In this document: in pieces, positions 35,328 through 44,092 of the stretch
Layout: every line of letters begins with the position of its first letter
Position numbering within the stretch: position 1 is the first letter of the stretch
Assembly: GCF_038096175.1 (NCBI RefSeq)
Contig: NZ_CP151099.1
Span: forward strand, 1,676,501-1,740,500
Direction: 5' to 3'
From: Nostoc sp. UHCC 0302
GTDB taxonomy: Bacteria > Cyanobacteriota > Cyanobacteriia > Cyanobacteriales > Nostocaceae
Length of the DNA: 64,000 nucleotides
Notes under the pieces: generated by a model
Told to the model about the DNA's origin: nothing
Seen by the model: the letters and a program-made list of their open reading frames with translations, nothing else
The model's database searches: none
Translations under genes and position numbers: made by a program

Positions 35328-37175
35328 ATGCTAAACTCACCAATACAAGTAGTCACAAGCGTCTCGACCGAGCGGGTTATGAAGTCAGCCGTAAAAAGTA
35401 AAGCGGAGAGCCTCATTAGCATGGCAAGCAGTGGTAGAGACATTACTGAATACAAGGAAACTGAAGCAGCACTGCGCGAAAGTGAAGCTAAATTCCGTTC
35501 GCTGATTCAAAATAGCTCTGACATTATTGGTATTTTTGAACCAGATGGGACTATTCGGTACGAAAGTCCATCTATTGAGAGGATTTTGGGATATAAGCCA
35601 GAGGAATTAATCGGTAAAAACGCTTTTGAGTTTATTCATCCTGAAGATATTCCAAAAAGTTCTAACATCTTTAATTATCTAATTCAAAACTTAGGTTCAA
35701 CTGTCAGAGTAGAGTCTCGTTTTCGACGCAAGGATGGTTCGTGGTGCTTTCTGGAATCGACTGGTAGCAATCTTCTTGCCGAACCATCTGTAAAAGGCAT
35801 AGTTATCAACTCCCGTGATATTACCGCACGCAAGGTTGCTGAAGAGCAACTAGTTTATGACGCCCTTCATGATGGATTGACAGGACTTCCAAACAGAGGT
35901 TTCTTTATGAACCGCTTAAGGTATGCGGTGGAGTATTCAAAACGGCATTCAGACCATCTATTTGCTGTCCTCTTTCTAGACCTAGATCGCTTCAAATTTA
36001 TTAACGATAGCCTGGGACACACATTTGGCGACCAATTATTGCTGATCATTGCTCAAAGGATTAAGGAATGTTTGCGCTCTATAGATGTAGCTGCACGCCT
36101 GGGAGGAGACGAGTTCACAATCCTGCTTGAAGGTATTGAAGATATCAGCGATGCGGTACGCGTTGCTGAGCGGATACAAGAACAACTCGCAAAACCCTTG
36201 ACTCTACAAGGACAAGAAATTTTTACCACAGTGAGTATTGGTATTGCTTGGAGCGCAACAAATTATAACCAAGCCGAAGACCTCCTGCGTAACGCCGATA
36301 TCGCTATGTACCGAGCTAAGGAACAGGGCAAGGCACGCTACGAGATATTTGACACTGATATGCATCTTCAGATAATAAAACGCTTGCAGCTAGAGAATGA
36401 CCTGCGGCGAGCAATTGAATGTCAGGAGTTCCGGGTTTACTACCAGCCTATTGTGTCACTCAAGACGGGGAGGATAACTGGTTTTGAAGCGCTTGTACGC
36501 TGGTTACATCCCCAACAAGGAATTCTTGTGCCAGAGGAGTTCATGCCAATCGCGCAAGAAACTGGGCTGAGTATTCCTATTGACGAGTGGGTGCTGCGTG
36601 AGGCCTGTCGTCAGACACACCAGTGGCAAGAGCGATTTCCGCTAGACTCAGCAAATATGAACTGTCCCTTGAGCATCAATGTCAATCTTTGTAGCTCTCG
36701 GTTCAGTCAACAAAAGTTATTACAACACATCAATCAAGTACTACAAGAAACTGGTTTAGATCCGCAGAGTTTGAAGCTGGAGATTACAGAAAACATCATT
36801 ATGGAAAACGGCGAGAAAGCGATTATTATGCTTAAGCAACTGAGAAATTTAGGAATTCAGTTGTCAATTGATGACTTTGGTACAGGCTATTCCTCATTAG
36901 GTCGTCTCCACCACTTTCCAATTAATGGCTTGAAGATTGATCAGTCCTTCGTTAGTGGAAACAGTGCTGATTCAGGGAATTTAGATATTGTTGAGACAAT
37001 TGTCACCCTAGCAAAAAAACTAGGTGTAGATGTGACTGCCGAAGGTGTGGAAACAAAGCAGCAACTTCAAAAGCTCAAAGATTTGAAATGTGAATATAGC
37101 CAGGGATATTTTTTCTCGAAGCCATTGGAGAGCAAGGCAGCAGAGGCGTTAATTATGGCAAATCCACAGTGGTGA
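35328..37175 (+). CDS. PAS-GGDEF-EAL cyclic-di-GMP signalling protein
   Basis: 615 aa from the ATG at 35328. A PAS domain (ALRESEAKFRSLIQNSSDII to VINSRDITARK) is followed by a GGDEF domain with intact RLGGDEF and an EAL domain with intact FEALVRWLHP, ITENIIMENG, DDFGTGYSSLGRL and KIDQSFV. Intact catalytic motifs in both suggest it can both make and break c-di-GMP, with one activity usually dominant. No transmembrane helix; the short N-terminal 35 residues before the PAS are not recognised. Confidence 0.93.
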   Translation: MLNSPIQVVTSVSTERVMKSAVKSKAESLISMASSGRDITEYKETEAALRESEAKFRSLIQNSSDIIGIFEPDGTIRYESPSIERILGYKPEELIGKNAFEFIHPEDIPKSSNIFNYLIQNLGSTVRVESRFRRKDGSWCFLESTGSNLLAEPSVKGIVINSRDITARKVAEEQLVYDALHDGLTGLPNRGFFMNRLRYAVEYSKRHSDHLFAVLFLDLDRFKFINDSLGHTFGDQLLLIIAQRIKECLRSIDVAARLGGDEFTILLEGIEDISDAVRVAERIQEQLAKPLTLQGQEIFTTVSIGIAWSATNYNQAEDLLRNADIAMYRAKEQGKARYEIFDTDMHLQIIKRLQLENDLRRAIECQEFRVYYQPIVSLKTGRITGFEALVRWLHPQQGILVPEEFMPIAQETGLSIPIDEWVLREACRQTHQWQERFPLDSANMNCPLSINVNLCSSRFSQQKLLQHINQVLQETGLDPQSLKLEITENIIMENGEKAIIMLKQLRNLGIQLSIDDFGTGYSSLGRLHHFPINGLKIDQSFVSGNSADSGNLDIVETIVTLAKKLGVDVTAEGVETKQQLQKLKDLKCEYSQGYFFSKPLESKAAEALIMANPQW

Positions 37176-37521
37176 CTTTTGTTTCTGTGTTTTTGTTGCG
37201 GGTATTTATGCTGTTTAAGTCTGCCGTTTTCCTTATTCAGAATTAAACTAACATACCAAGAATTTGCTCAACTGGAGGAAACAGTAGATTTCAAGAGTGT
37301 AATGTTGACTATTCGACCTTATCGCTTTAGGAATTTTCTGCGATCGCCTGTAGTAATACCATTTCTCTAAACTAGAATGACAAAAGCTAATTTAGAGAGG
37401 GTTTGAGGTTTAGCTATTAAACGGTAAGCCCCGCACTCTAACCCATAAGATAAGTGCCGGGAACATGCCACCTCAACTTAGAAATACCCACTACAAGTTT
37501 ACAATTACCCTAAAGAGCAGA
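37176..37521. other. Intergenic region, no gene seen
   Basis: 345 bp between the GGDEF-EAL gene and the convergent SucD-like gene. A short Cys-rich frame from 37179 lacks a credible start. The phrase AATACCATTTCT near 37357 matches the ends of the palindromic mini-elements at 25 and 26 kb. Confidence 0.4.
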
Positions 37522-38403
37522 TCAATTAATCTCTTTTCTCAGCAATTCTGGAATTTGAGAAGGGCGTTCAGCTACGGGGACTTCTGCTTCTTTAAAAGCA
37601 ATTAATTTACTTTGGGCTGTGCCAAAGTTAGGATCACGTCCGATAATCGTGGCTAAAGTTCCAGTCTGACGCCAATGTTTCGCTGGTGGTGCTTGTTTAC
37701 CTGCAATGTAAGCAATTACTGGTTTATCAATTGCCTCAGCTATATACCGCGCCGCAGTCTCTTCGCTACCACCTCCAGGTTGACCAACTAAAATTATTGC
37801 CTCTGTGGTATCGTCTTCATCAAGAATTTGCAGCCATTGCAGAAACGATGAACCAACGATCGCATCACTACCAATACTCACACTAATCGACTGTCCCAAA
37901 CCTGCTTTTGTTAACTCGCAAGCGATTTCGTACGTGAGGGTACTGCTACGACTAACGATGCCTACGGGGCCAGGAGTATAAAATTCACTAGGGTGAGTAC
38001 CTAAAAGAATTTTTCCTGGTACAATTATCCCCGGACTGTTAGGCCCTACCACTAGAGTTTCACAAGCCTCAGCTTTACGTAATAACTGCACCATATCTAA
38101 AGGTGGCACACCAGCAGAGATAATAATAATCTGACGGATATTAGAAGCGATCGCTTCTAATGCTGCATCCAGTACTTGGTAAGGATGTACACAAATAATT
38201 GTTGTATCAATTGTTCCAAATTGCTCTATTACTTCCTCCACTAAGTCAAATACTGGCACACCATACTGTTGCTCTCCACCAGATCCAGGATTGATACCAG
38301 CTACTAAATTTGTGCCATAAGCTTTCATTTGAGCAATGTGAGTTGCTGAGATGAATTCATAAAAACCTTGGATAATAACTTTGCTGTCTGGTGTTAAATT
38401 CAT
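37522..38403 (-). CDS. Succinyl-CoA ligase alpha-subunit-like protein lacking the phosphohistidine
   Basis: 293 aa, standard SucD length. The CoA-binding Rossmann part (VIIQGFYEFISATHIAQMKAYGTNLVAGINPG) and the ligase part (GPNSPGIIVPGKILLG, VGIVSRSSTLTYEIACEL, SIGSDAIVG) are clear. However, the loop that should read GHAGAI around the active-site His246 reads HWRQTGTLA, placing a Gln (Q246) there. Without the phosphohistidine the usual ADP-forming succinyl-CoA reaction should fail, so the protein may act otherwise. It follows the beta-like subunit gene by 211 bp on the same strand. I therefore avoid the sucD symbol. Confidence 0.85.
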   Translation of the reverse strand: MNLTPDSKVIIQGFYEFISATHIAQMKAYGTNLVAGINPGSGGEQQYGVPVFDLVEEVIEQFGTIDTTIICVHPYQVLDAALEAIASNIRQIIIISAGVPPLDMVQLLRKAEACETLVVGPNSPGIIVPGKILLGTHPSEFYTPGPVGIVSRSSTLTYEIACELTKAGLGQSISVSIGSDAIVGSSFLQWLQILDEDDTTEAIILVGQPGGGSEETAARYIAEAIDKPVIAYIAGKQAPPAKHWRQTGTLATIIGRDPNFGTAQSKLIAFKEAEVPVAERPSQIPELLRKEIN

Positions 38404-38614
38404 AGAAAAATAATTTTTGAATTTTGCGAAAAGTTAAGCCAGTTGTTTGTAGGGGTTACCCTGTTGTGCAAACTGGCGTGCAAGGAGGGAAACCCTCTGT
38501 AGCAAACTTTTAAAAACGAATTTTGCATGAGAGATGAAGTCTCTTCCTATACTTCCGATGCTTACAGACTCGCTAAGACTGCGCTATTGGATCAGCACTT
38601 CAGTGTGTCTCAAT

Positions 38615-39841
38615 CTACTTTTTAGAAACGGTTGATTTAGCAAGACGAACTGCTTCGTCTACTGCCTCATCTAAATTTTCTACTACTACCAGGGCATCAC
38701 TGTGGGTTTTTATTGTATCTAGATATTCTCTAACAGCATTGAACTCAGAACCAGCAAGACGGATAACTAAGGGTAGAACAGAAACTTCTCGTCGGCTTTT
38801 ACTACCATTGGAGCGTACAACTTGTGATTTTAGTTCGCTCTTTTCTGACTGTACAAACTCCGCAATGACTTGTCCCACTTCCTCAAGCTGGGGAATGCTA
38901 CCCAGGAAGTTAATTAGAATTACTTGAATACCCTTGTCAGCAGCGAGAATTTTTAGACCTGTCTCTAAGCGATCGCGGAAGGTAGTTGGTGTTTTATCTG
39001 TAAGGAACGCATGACGTAAATTCAAACATACACCAGGATTACCACCAGCATTAGCGACTAAATCCAAAGTTGCCATTACTGAACCAGTACCATTGCCCAA
39101 GATACCAATTTTACCGCGCATCGTAACCCCATCCCAGTCGCCCAAAATACTATTGATTTCAGTAGAGGGATGACGGCTGATGATTTTTGCTGCCATCTCG
39201 GTAAGGTCTGGATGACGCTTGATTGCCCGTTCGTTGACTCTGACTTTACCATTGAGAGCCATCACTTGACCAGAAGTACTGACTGCTAAGGGATTAATTT
39301 CCACAAAGTCCAAGTCTTTCTGCACAAATAAATGGTACATCTTCTCTACAACGCTGCTGATTGATTGCATCAACGTACCTTTCAAGCCCATTTTTAAAGC
39401 TAGTCGTCGGGCATAAAATGGGGAAAATTCTTGTTCAACGACAACATACTCCATTTTTTCCCCAGCCGATTCCCAATCGATGTCTGCTTCTTTGCAACCT
39501 AAAAGTACTGGACGGCAAACAGCTGTGTCTAAAACCACTGCTAAATAAAATTCTTGGTTAGCGTCGTATTGAGCTTCTGCTAAGAGAACTTCTGGTAACT
39601 CACCCCAAATCGGTAAATTGAAAATACTTTGCGCGGCAGCGATCGCATCAATTGTCGTTTCTGCAAACCTGACTCCACCAGCTTTTGCTCTCTCAGCTCC
39701 ATGTACCTGAGATTTCAGAACGATTGGATAGCGGATTTTTAAACGTTTTAAATCTGTGGGATGGTCAATTCGTTGCGAAGGCAATACAGGAATGCCTATT
39801 TTCCCAAACCATTCTTTAACTTGGTACTCCAATAAATCCAT
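38615..39841 (-). CDS. Succinyl-CoA ligase beta-subunit-like protein (ATP-grasp)
   Basis: 408 aa from the ATG at 39841, chosen because AAGGTG sits 8 bp upstream and MDLLEYQVKEWFGKIGIPV is the normal SucC beginning. ATP-grasp blocks are present (PIVLKSQVHGAERAKAGGVRF, DLDFVEINPLAV). The C-terminal partner-binding region is divergent: canonical GGEPANFLDVGGG reads GGNPGVCLNLRHAF, and NGAG reads NGTG. Its partner at 37522 lacks the catalytic His. The pair keeps the architecture of an acyl-CoA ligase but may not be an active succinyl-CoA synthetase. Confidence 0.85.
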   Translation of the reverse strand: MDLLEYQVKEWFGKIGIPVLPSQRIDHPTDLKRLKIRYPIVLKSQVHGAERAKAGGVRFAETTIDAIAAAQSIFNLPIWGELPEVLLAEAQYDANQEFYLAVVLDTAVCRPVLLGCKEADIDWESAGEKMEYVVVEQEFSPFYARRLALKMGLKGTLMQSISSVVEKMYHLFVQKDLDFVEINPLAVSTSGQVMALNGKVRVNERAIKRHPDLTEMAAKIISRHPSTEINSILGDWDGVTMRGKIGILGNGTGSVMATLDLVANAGGNPGVCLNLRHAFLTDKTPTTFRDRLETGLKILAADKGIQVILINFLGSIPQLEEVGQVIAEFVQSEKSELKSQVVRSNGSKSRREVSVLPLVIRLAGSEFNAVREYLDTIKTHSDALVVVENLDEAVDEAVRLAKSTVSKK

Positions 39842-40364
39842 TGATGCACACCTTAGTATCGTGACTTGCAAAGCATTTAGTTTGGCACTCTCTTCAATCT
39901 TGTGCAGCACCTTTATTGTGAAATTCAGCTTTTGGCAGCTATAAAAATTTCTTTTTCACGGATCAATCTTATCGAATTCAGCAAATGAGGCAAATTAATT
40001 TCTATACCTGATCTGCTTTTTTTTAATCCATAATACGTGATTAATATTCTCCGTAAATTTGCCAGGATAGAAGATAACCAGCATTTATGTCAAAAACCTC
40101 TAACATAGCATCCTTTCCTTAACCTTTAGATAATTTGTTCACAACTAGTTGGTAAATGATTTGAGGGCGATAGCTACTCAAAAATTTTATTATTCCCATT
40201 TTTTATCGCTAAATTCTACTTGAAGTCAAATTGCCAAATTTGGCATCTAGCAGTTTAAAAATGTAGCAACGCAAACAATGGCTGCTCTTTTAATTTTTCC
40301 TGAAATATCAGAATTTGTGTTAGAAAGTTGGTCATATAATTTTCTGGCTATGGTTGGTTAAGCT
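39842..40364. other. Divergent intergenic region, nothing specific seen
   Basis: About 520 bp of AT-rich sequence between the SucC-like gene and the 622-aa protein gene. No supportable frame, hairpin or repeat. Confidence 0.35.
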
Positions 40365-42233
40365 GTGCATCTGGATTCAACAAACCGAACAATTTCAACT
40401 CCTACCCTTAACAATAAGAAAAATTATTATCTAGAAGATCCGCAGGAACGTTCTATAAAAGAAGCAGTTCAGCAGGAAGATTTAGAGCTTTTAGCTAAAA
40501 CTTTCCAAGAACACTTGCTTGCACAAGTTCCATCTGCTGAAGTCTTCCAGATTAAGTGCGCGATCAATAAAGACGAGTTATTGATTTTAACGCAACATTC
40601 ATCAGCAACGATAGTTGATTCTGAGAAAATCTTTGCAGTACTTGAAGAAGTACTCGATTCCCTCTCACCCCCTAGAGAGCAGCGAGTTCAGTGTTTCCTC
40701 AGAGTCTTCAGTGAAAAACTCCCTTATGCCAAACGTTTTCTCGCAGTCAAGCCGAGGGGCAGGGGGGCAGAGGAGATAGAGGAAGCAGGAAAAGCAGGAA
40801 TTAGTGAACAATTATTATTCCCTCCTTCTCCCTTTCTTCCTCCCTCAGCTTCCTCTCTGACCTACTCATCATCAACTGATGAGACTGAAGAGGAAGAACT
40901 GTTTGACTCTTTCACTGATGTAGCTAATTTTTCCAACTCTAAGCCAGCACGTCAAATTAAACCGATTTTGCTGGGTGCAGCTTTGGTAGGAGTTGTAGTC
41001 TCAGTCAGTGCTGGTTACTTACTGAGTCGCCCTTGTGTGATGTCTGAATGTAAAGAAATACAAACTGCTGAACAATTAAAAACAGAATCTCCGCAACTAA
41101 TACGCCGTGCGAAGTCTGAACAGGAATTAGTAGCTGTACAACAGCAACTTGAAGCAACCAGCACAGCCTTGAAGATAATTCCTCATTGGTCACCCCGTTA
41201 CCAAACCTCAGAAGAACTAAAAGTAAGTTTGTCTGCACGGTCAGAAAAAATTGACCAAGTGGTAAAGGCTTTACAGACAGCATCCTTAGCGGTACAAAAA
41301 ACTCAAACTCCTGCAAATAGCCTAGAGGAATTGCAAGCTAGGCAACATTTATGGCGGCAGGCGATCGCACCACTAGAGGCGATAACTTCTAATAGCGAAC
41401 TGTATGCACTAGTACAAGTTAAATTACTTAATTATCGTGTGAGCTTACACACTGTTAATCAACAGATACTCACTGAGGAAAAATGGTTAAAAAAACTCAC
41501 AGCAGCCAAAGCGGTGGCTAATGTCGCCGCAAACCGACAAACTACCGCCAAATCCTTGAATGACTGGCAAAAAGTTCAGTCTACTTGGCAAGTAGCAGTT
41601 AATGCTTTGAATATTATTCCGTTGAGTAGCCCAGAATACCAAGAAGCACAAAAGCTGTTAGTAGACTATAAACCTAAACTAGCAACAGCACGCGATCGCG
41701 CTACTAAAGAACAATTAGCTGCTAAAACCTACCAACAAGCTATTAGCACCGCCAAACAGGCCAAAGCCTATGAGCAGCAAAACCAATGGCAAGCAGCAGC
41801 TACATATTGGGATCAAGCTTTGCAAGCTAGTAAACAGATTACTCGGGATAGCTTTTACTACAGTCAAGCTCAGACCCTTATCGAACCCTACTCAGCTGCA
41901 CTCAAACAAGCACAAGAAAAAGTACAAGTTGTTAGTAGTTTGCAACAAACCCGCGCTGACTTAGATAAAACTTGTGTTAATGCAATCCAAATTTGTATTT
42001 TTAGCATAGACAACAAAGGAATTATTGTCCGGTTGACTCCTGAATATGACCAATTAATTCAAGATAGCTTGGCTAGTAGCTATTCAGAGAACCCAAGTAC
42101 TTCTAATGACATTGCCAATCACTTGCAAATCTTACAGGAAGCGCTAGGCATAATTAGTGAGAATGCCAACTTGTCCCTATTCCTCTATAACGCCCAAGGT
42201 CAGATAATTTATACGCGCACACTAGAAGGGTAG
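40365..42233 (+). CDS. Single-pass membrane protein with coiled-coil domain, unknown function
   Basis: 622 aa from a GTG at 40365; the frame closes just upstream and no nearby ATG is in frame. The cytoplasmic N-terminus (1-195) includes a low-complexity insertion near 130-165 (PRGRGAEEIEEAGKAG, FPPSPFLPPSASS) encoded by DNA like the local intergenic purine-rich repeats. A transmembrane helix lies at about 203-222 (ILLGAALVGVVVSVSAGYLL). The rest is helical with repeated motifs of the kind WQKVQSTWQVAVNALNIIP / WQAAATYWDQALQASKQI, possibly TPR-like. The family is common in Nostocales but I cannot name a function. Confidence 0.75.
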   Translation: MHLDSTNRTISTPTLNNKKNYYLEDPQERSIKEAVQQEDLELLAKTFQEHLLAQVPSAEVFQIKCAINKDELLILTQHSSATIVDSEKIFAVLEEVLDSLSPPREQRVQCFLRVFSEKLPYAKRFLAVKPRGRGAEEIEEAGKAGISEQLLFPPSPFLPPSASSLTYSSSTDETEEEELFDSFTDVANFSNSKPARQIKPILLGAALVGVVVSVSAGYLLSRPCVMSECKEIQTAEQLKTESPQLIRRAKSEQELVAVQQQLEATSTALKIIPHWSPRYQTSEELKVSLSARSEKIDQVVKALQTASLAVQKTQTPANSLEELQARQHLWRQAIAPLEAITSNSELYALVQVKLLNYRVSLHTVNQQILTEEKWLKKLTAAKAVANVAANRQTTAKSLNDWQKVQSTWQVAVNALNIIPLSSPEYQEAQKLLVDYKPKLATARDRATKEQLAAKTYQQAISTAKQAKAYEQQNQWQAAATYWDQALQASKQITRDSFYYSQAQTLIEPYSAALKQAQEKVQVVSSLQQTRADLDKTCVNAIQICIFSIDNKGIIVRLTPEYDQLIQDSLASSYSENPSTSNDIANHLQILQEALGIISENANLSLFLYNAQGQIIYTRTLEG

Positions 42234-42235
42234 GA

Positions 42236-42282
42236 AGAGGAGTGGGGGAGAGTGGGGAGTGGGAGAGGGGGGAGTGAATTTT
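42236..42282. repeat. G-rich low-complexity repeat
   Basis: Variations of GTGGGGGAGA and GTGGGAGA between the 622-aa protein and the four-helix-bundle gene. It is the inverted counterpart of the C-rich array at 42745-42923. Confidence 0.8.
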
Positions 42283-42315
42283 TCTGTATTTCCATGTATG
42301 AGGTGATGGGGAGAG

Positions 42316-42720
42316 ATGCCAAGGGAATTAATTAGGGGTCATAGAGATTTGGACGTGTATCAAATAGCATTTGATGCTGCTATGCAAATTTTTGAATTTT
42401 CTAAGAAATTTCCTGTGGAAGAAAAGTATTCTTTAACAGATCATATTCGTCGCGCCTCACGTTCGGTATGCGCTAATTTAGCAGAAGCATGGCGCAAACG
42501 GAGATATGAAGCAGCATTTATAGCCAAACTGAGTGATGCAGAAGCAGAAGCAGGAGAAACTCAAACGTGGCTAGAATTTGCGGTTAATTGTAATTATCTT
42601 GATGTTGAAAACGGACGGAACCTCTATCGCACTTATAATTCGATTCTTAGTATCCTCGTGAGCATGATTCACAACTCAGATAAATGGATCATTCCTACTT
42701 CAGATAACAAGAGAAAATGA
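42316..42720 (+). CDS. Four-helix-bundle protein (23S rRNA intervening-sequence S23 family)
   Basis: 134 aa, complete. Family blocks: RDLDVYQIAFDAAMQIFEFSKKFP, LTDHIRRASRSVCANLAEAW, AAFIAKLSDAEAEAGETQTWLEFA. The fold is a four-helix bundle first described from ORFs in bacterial 23S rRNA intervening sequences; biochemical function is unknown. GGGGAGAG precedes the ATG. The gene is bracketed by a G-rich repeat on the left and its C-rich complement on the right, as if carried as a unit. Confidence 0.9.
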   Translation: MPRELIRGHRDLDVYQIAFDAAMQIFEFSKKFPVEEKYSLTDHIRRASRSVCANLAEAWRKRRYEAAFIAKLSDAEAEAGETQTWLEFAVNCNYLDVENGRNLYRTYNSILSILVSMIHNSDKWIIPTSDNKRK

Positions 42721-42744
42721 GGCAGATAAGGAAGATATTGCTTC

Positions 42745-42923
42745 CCCCACCTCCCACTCCCCCACTCTCCCACTCCCCCGTTCCCCCGTTCCCCCACTCT
42801 CCCACTCCCCCACTCCCCCACTCTCCCACTCCCCCACTCCCCCACTCCCCCACTCCCCCACTCCCCCACTCCCCCACTCCCCCACTCCCCCACTCTCCCA
42901 CTCTCCCACTCCCCCACTCCCCC
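42745..42923. repeat. C-rich octad array (CCCCCACT)
   Basis: About 180 bp of near-perfect 8-bp units CCCCCACT with CTCCCACT and CCCGTT variants. All six frames look open in parts because of the repeat; none is a gene. It abuts the 3' end of the FetB-like gene. Confidence 0.92.
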
Positions 42924-43700
42924 TCATTTCACCAATTGCGCGGCGGAATTAAAAAACTGACGACACAATCCCTTAGTAACTAAAAGTGTTGTCAATAAAT
43001 TCGCGAAAGCAATCATGAACATAATCAAAATTTCATAGGATACAGCATCTAGGGGTTTGACTCCAGCCAGCAATTGTCCGGTGCTAATTCCTGGGATTGC
43101 TACCATACCTATAAGCATCATTTGATTCAGGGTAGGAATGAATCCGGCTCTGATAGCTTCTTTTCGGTATTGGCTAACTGCTTGCTCTGGAGTTGCGCCT
43201 AAGCTCAAGTGGGTTTCTATTTCTAAAGTAGACGCGTTGATGGTGCTGACAAGGCGTTCCCCGGCGATCGCGGCTGCATTCATAGCATTACCCAAAACTA
43301 TCCCTGTTAGGGGAATCATATACTGTGGCTCATACCATTTATCTGGTTGAATAATCAAGAAGTTAGTGTAAAGCACTGTCAAAGCAGTACTGGCGAAAAT
43401 TGCACCCCACACCAAAGGCAAGACATAAGGAATCTTTTGGCTGATGCGATTTCGTGCGACAATCGCCGTAATTGTCAGCAATACTACTAAAATCGCCAAA
43501 ACTGCCCAAACATTGTCCAGGGCAAAGATTAAATCTAAAATGTATCCCAATACGAGTAGTTGTAGGATAGTTCTACCGCTAGCAAGGGCTAAATTTAACT
43601 CTAGTCCTATTTTTTCCCACGCAGATAAACCAATGGCGATCGCCATTAATCCTATAGCGAAAGCCAAATCTACCATATCTAGCTTGATTAAACCCTGCAT
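42924..43700 (-). CDS. UPF0014/FetB family ABC transporter permease
   Basis: 258 aa, about seven hydrophobic helices. Conserved blocks of the YbbM/FetB family are present: LGYILDLIFALDN, MIPLTGIVLGNAMNAAAIAGERL, LSLGATPEQAVSQYRKEAIRAGFIPTLNQMMLIGMVAIPGISTGQLLAG. E. coli FetAB exports iron; related proteins have been linked to other substrates. The ATPase partner is not adjacent. AGGAG lies 10 bp before the ATG. The stop lies within the edge of the C-rich array. Confidence 0.9.
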   Translation of the reverse strand: MQGLIKLDMVDLAFAIGLMAIAIGLSAWEKIGLELNLALASGRTILQLLVLGYILDLIFALDNVWAVLAILVVLLTITAIVARNRISQKIPYVLPLVWGAIFASTALTVLYTNFLIIQPDKWYEPQYMIPLTGIVLGNAMNAAAIAGERLVSTINASTLEIETHLSLGATPEQAVSQYRKEAIRAGFIPTLNQMMLIGMVAIPGISTGQLLAGVKPLDAVSYEILIMFMIAFANLLTTLLVTKGLCRQFFNSAAQLVK

Positions 43701-44092
43701 GGCTGATCTATCTCCTGGTATTTTCTGTTTAAAACAGCCTCCACACCTGGAACTTTGATTCTATGTGTTGGATCTTGGTTGATATATATCACTTTCTGCA
43801 ATTCAAAATCACTGAATTTCAGAGCAGCAAAAGCCCGCCCTCAGACTTCTCTGAAAACAGAGTATCTCCGGCTTTGCTCAAAATAGCACAGCACTAACAT
43901 GGCAAATACCTAGTATCCTTATATCTGTAAATTAAATGTGCGATCGCTTACTGCACCACAATTTTAGTAAAAACCATAACAGATTCGTATCCTGGGCGAC
44001 GGTCTTACAATTAGCTTTTTGATTAACAATTCAATCAGCAAAAATTGACCGTCGAATTGCATCCTCTGTATCTTCAGATAAAATGAGAACTC
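43701..44092. other. Divergent intergenic region, nothing specific seen
   Basis: About 390 bp between the FetB-like and DegT genes with one HIP1-like site and no supportable frame. Both promoters should lie here. Confidence 0.35.

Noticed and set aside
37179-37370. 63-residue Cys-rich frame
   Set aside because: No ATG at the start, no ribosome site and overlap with a repeat-like region.
42669-42927. Gly/Trp-rich minus-strand frames (GVGEWGSG repeats)
   Set aside because: They are the translation of the 8-bp C-rich array.
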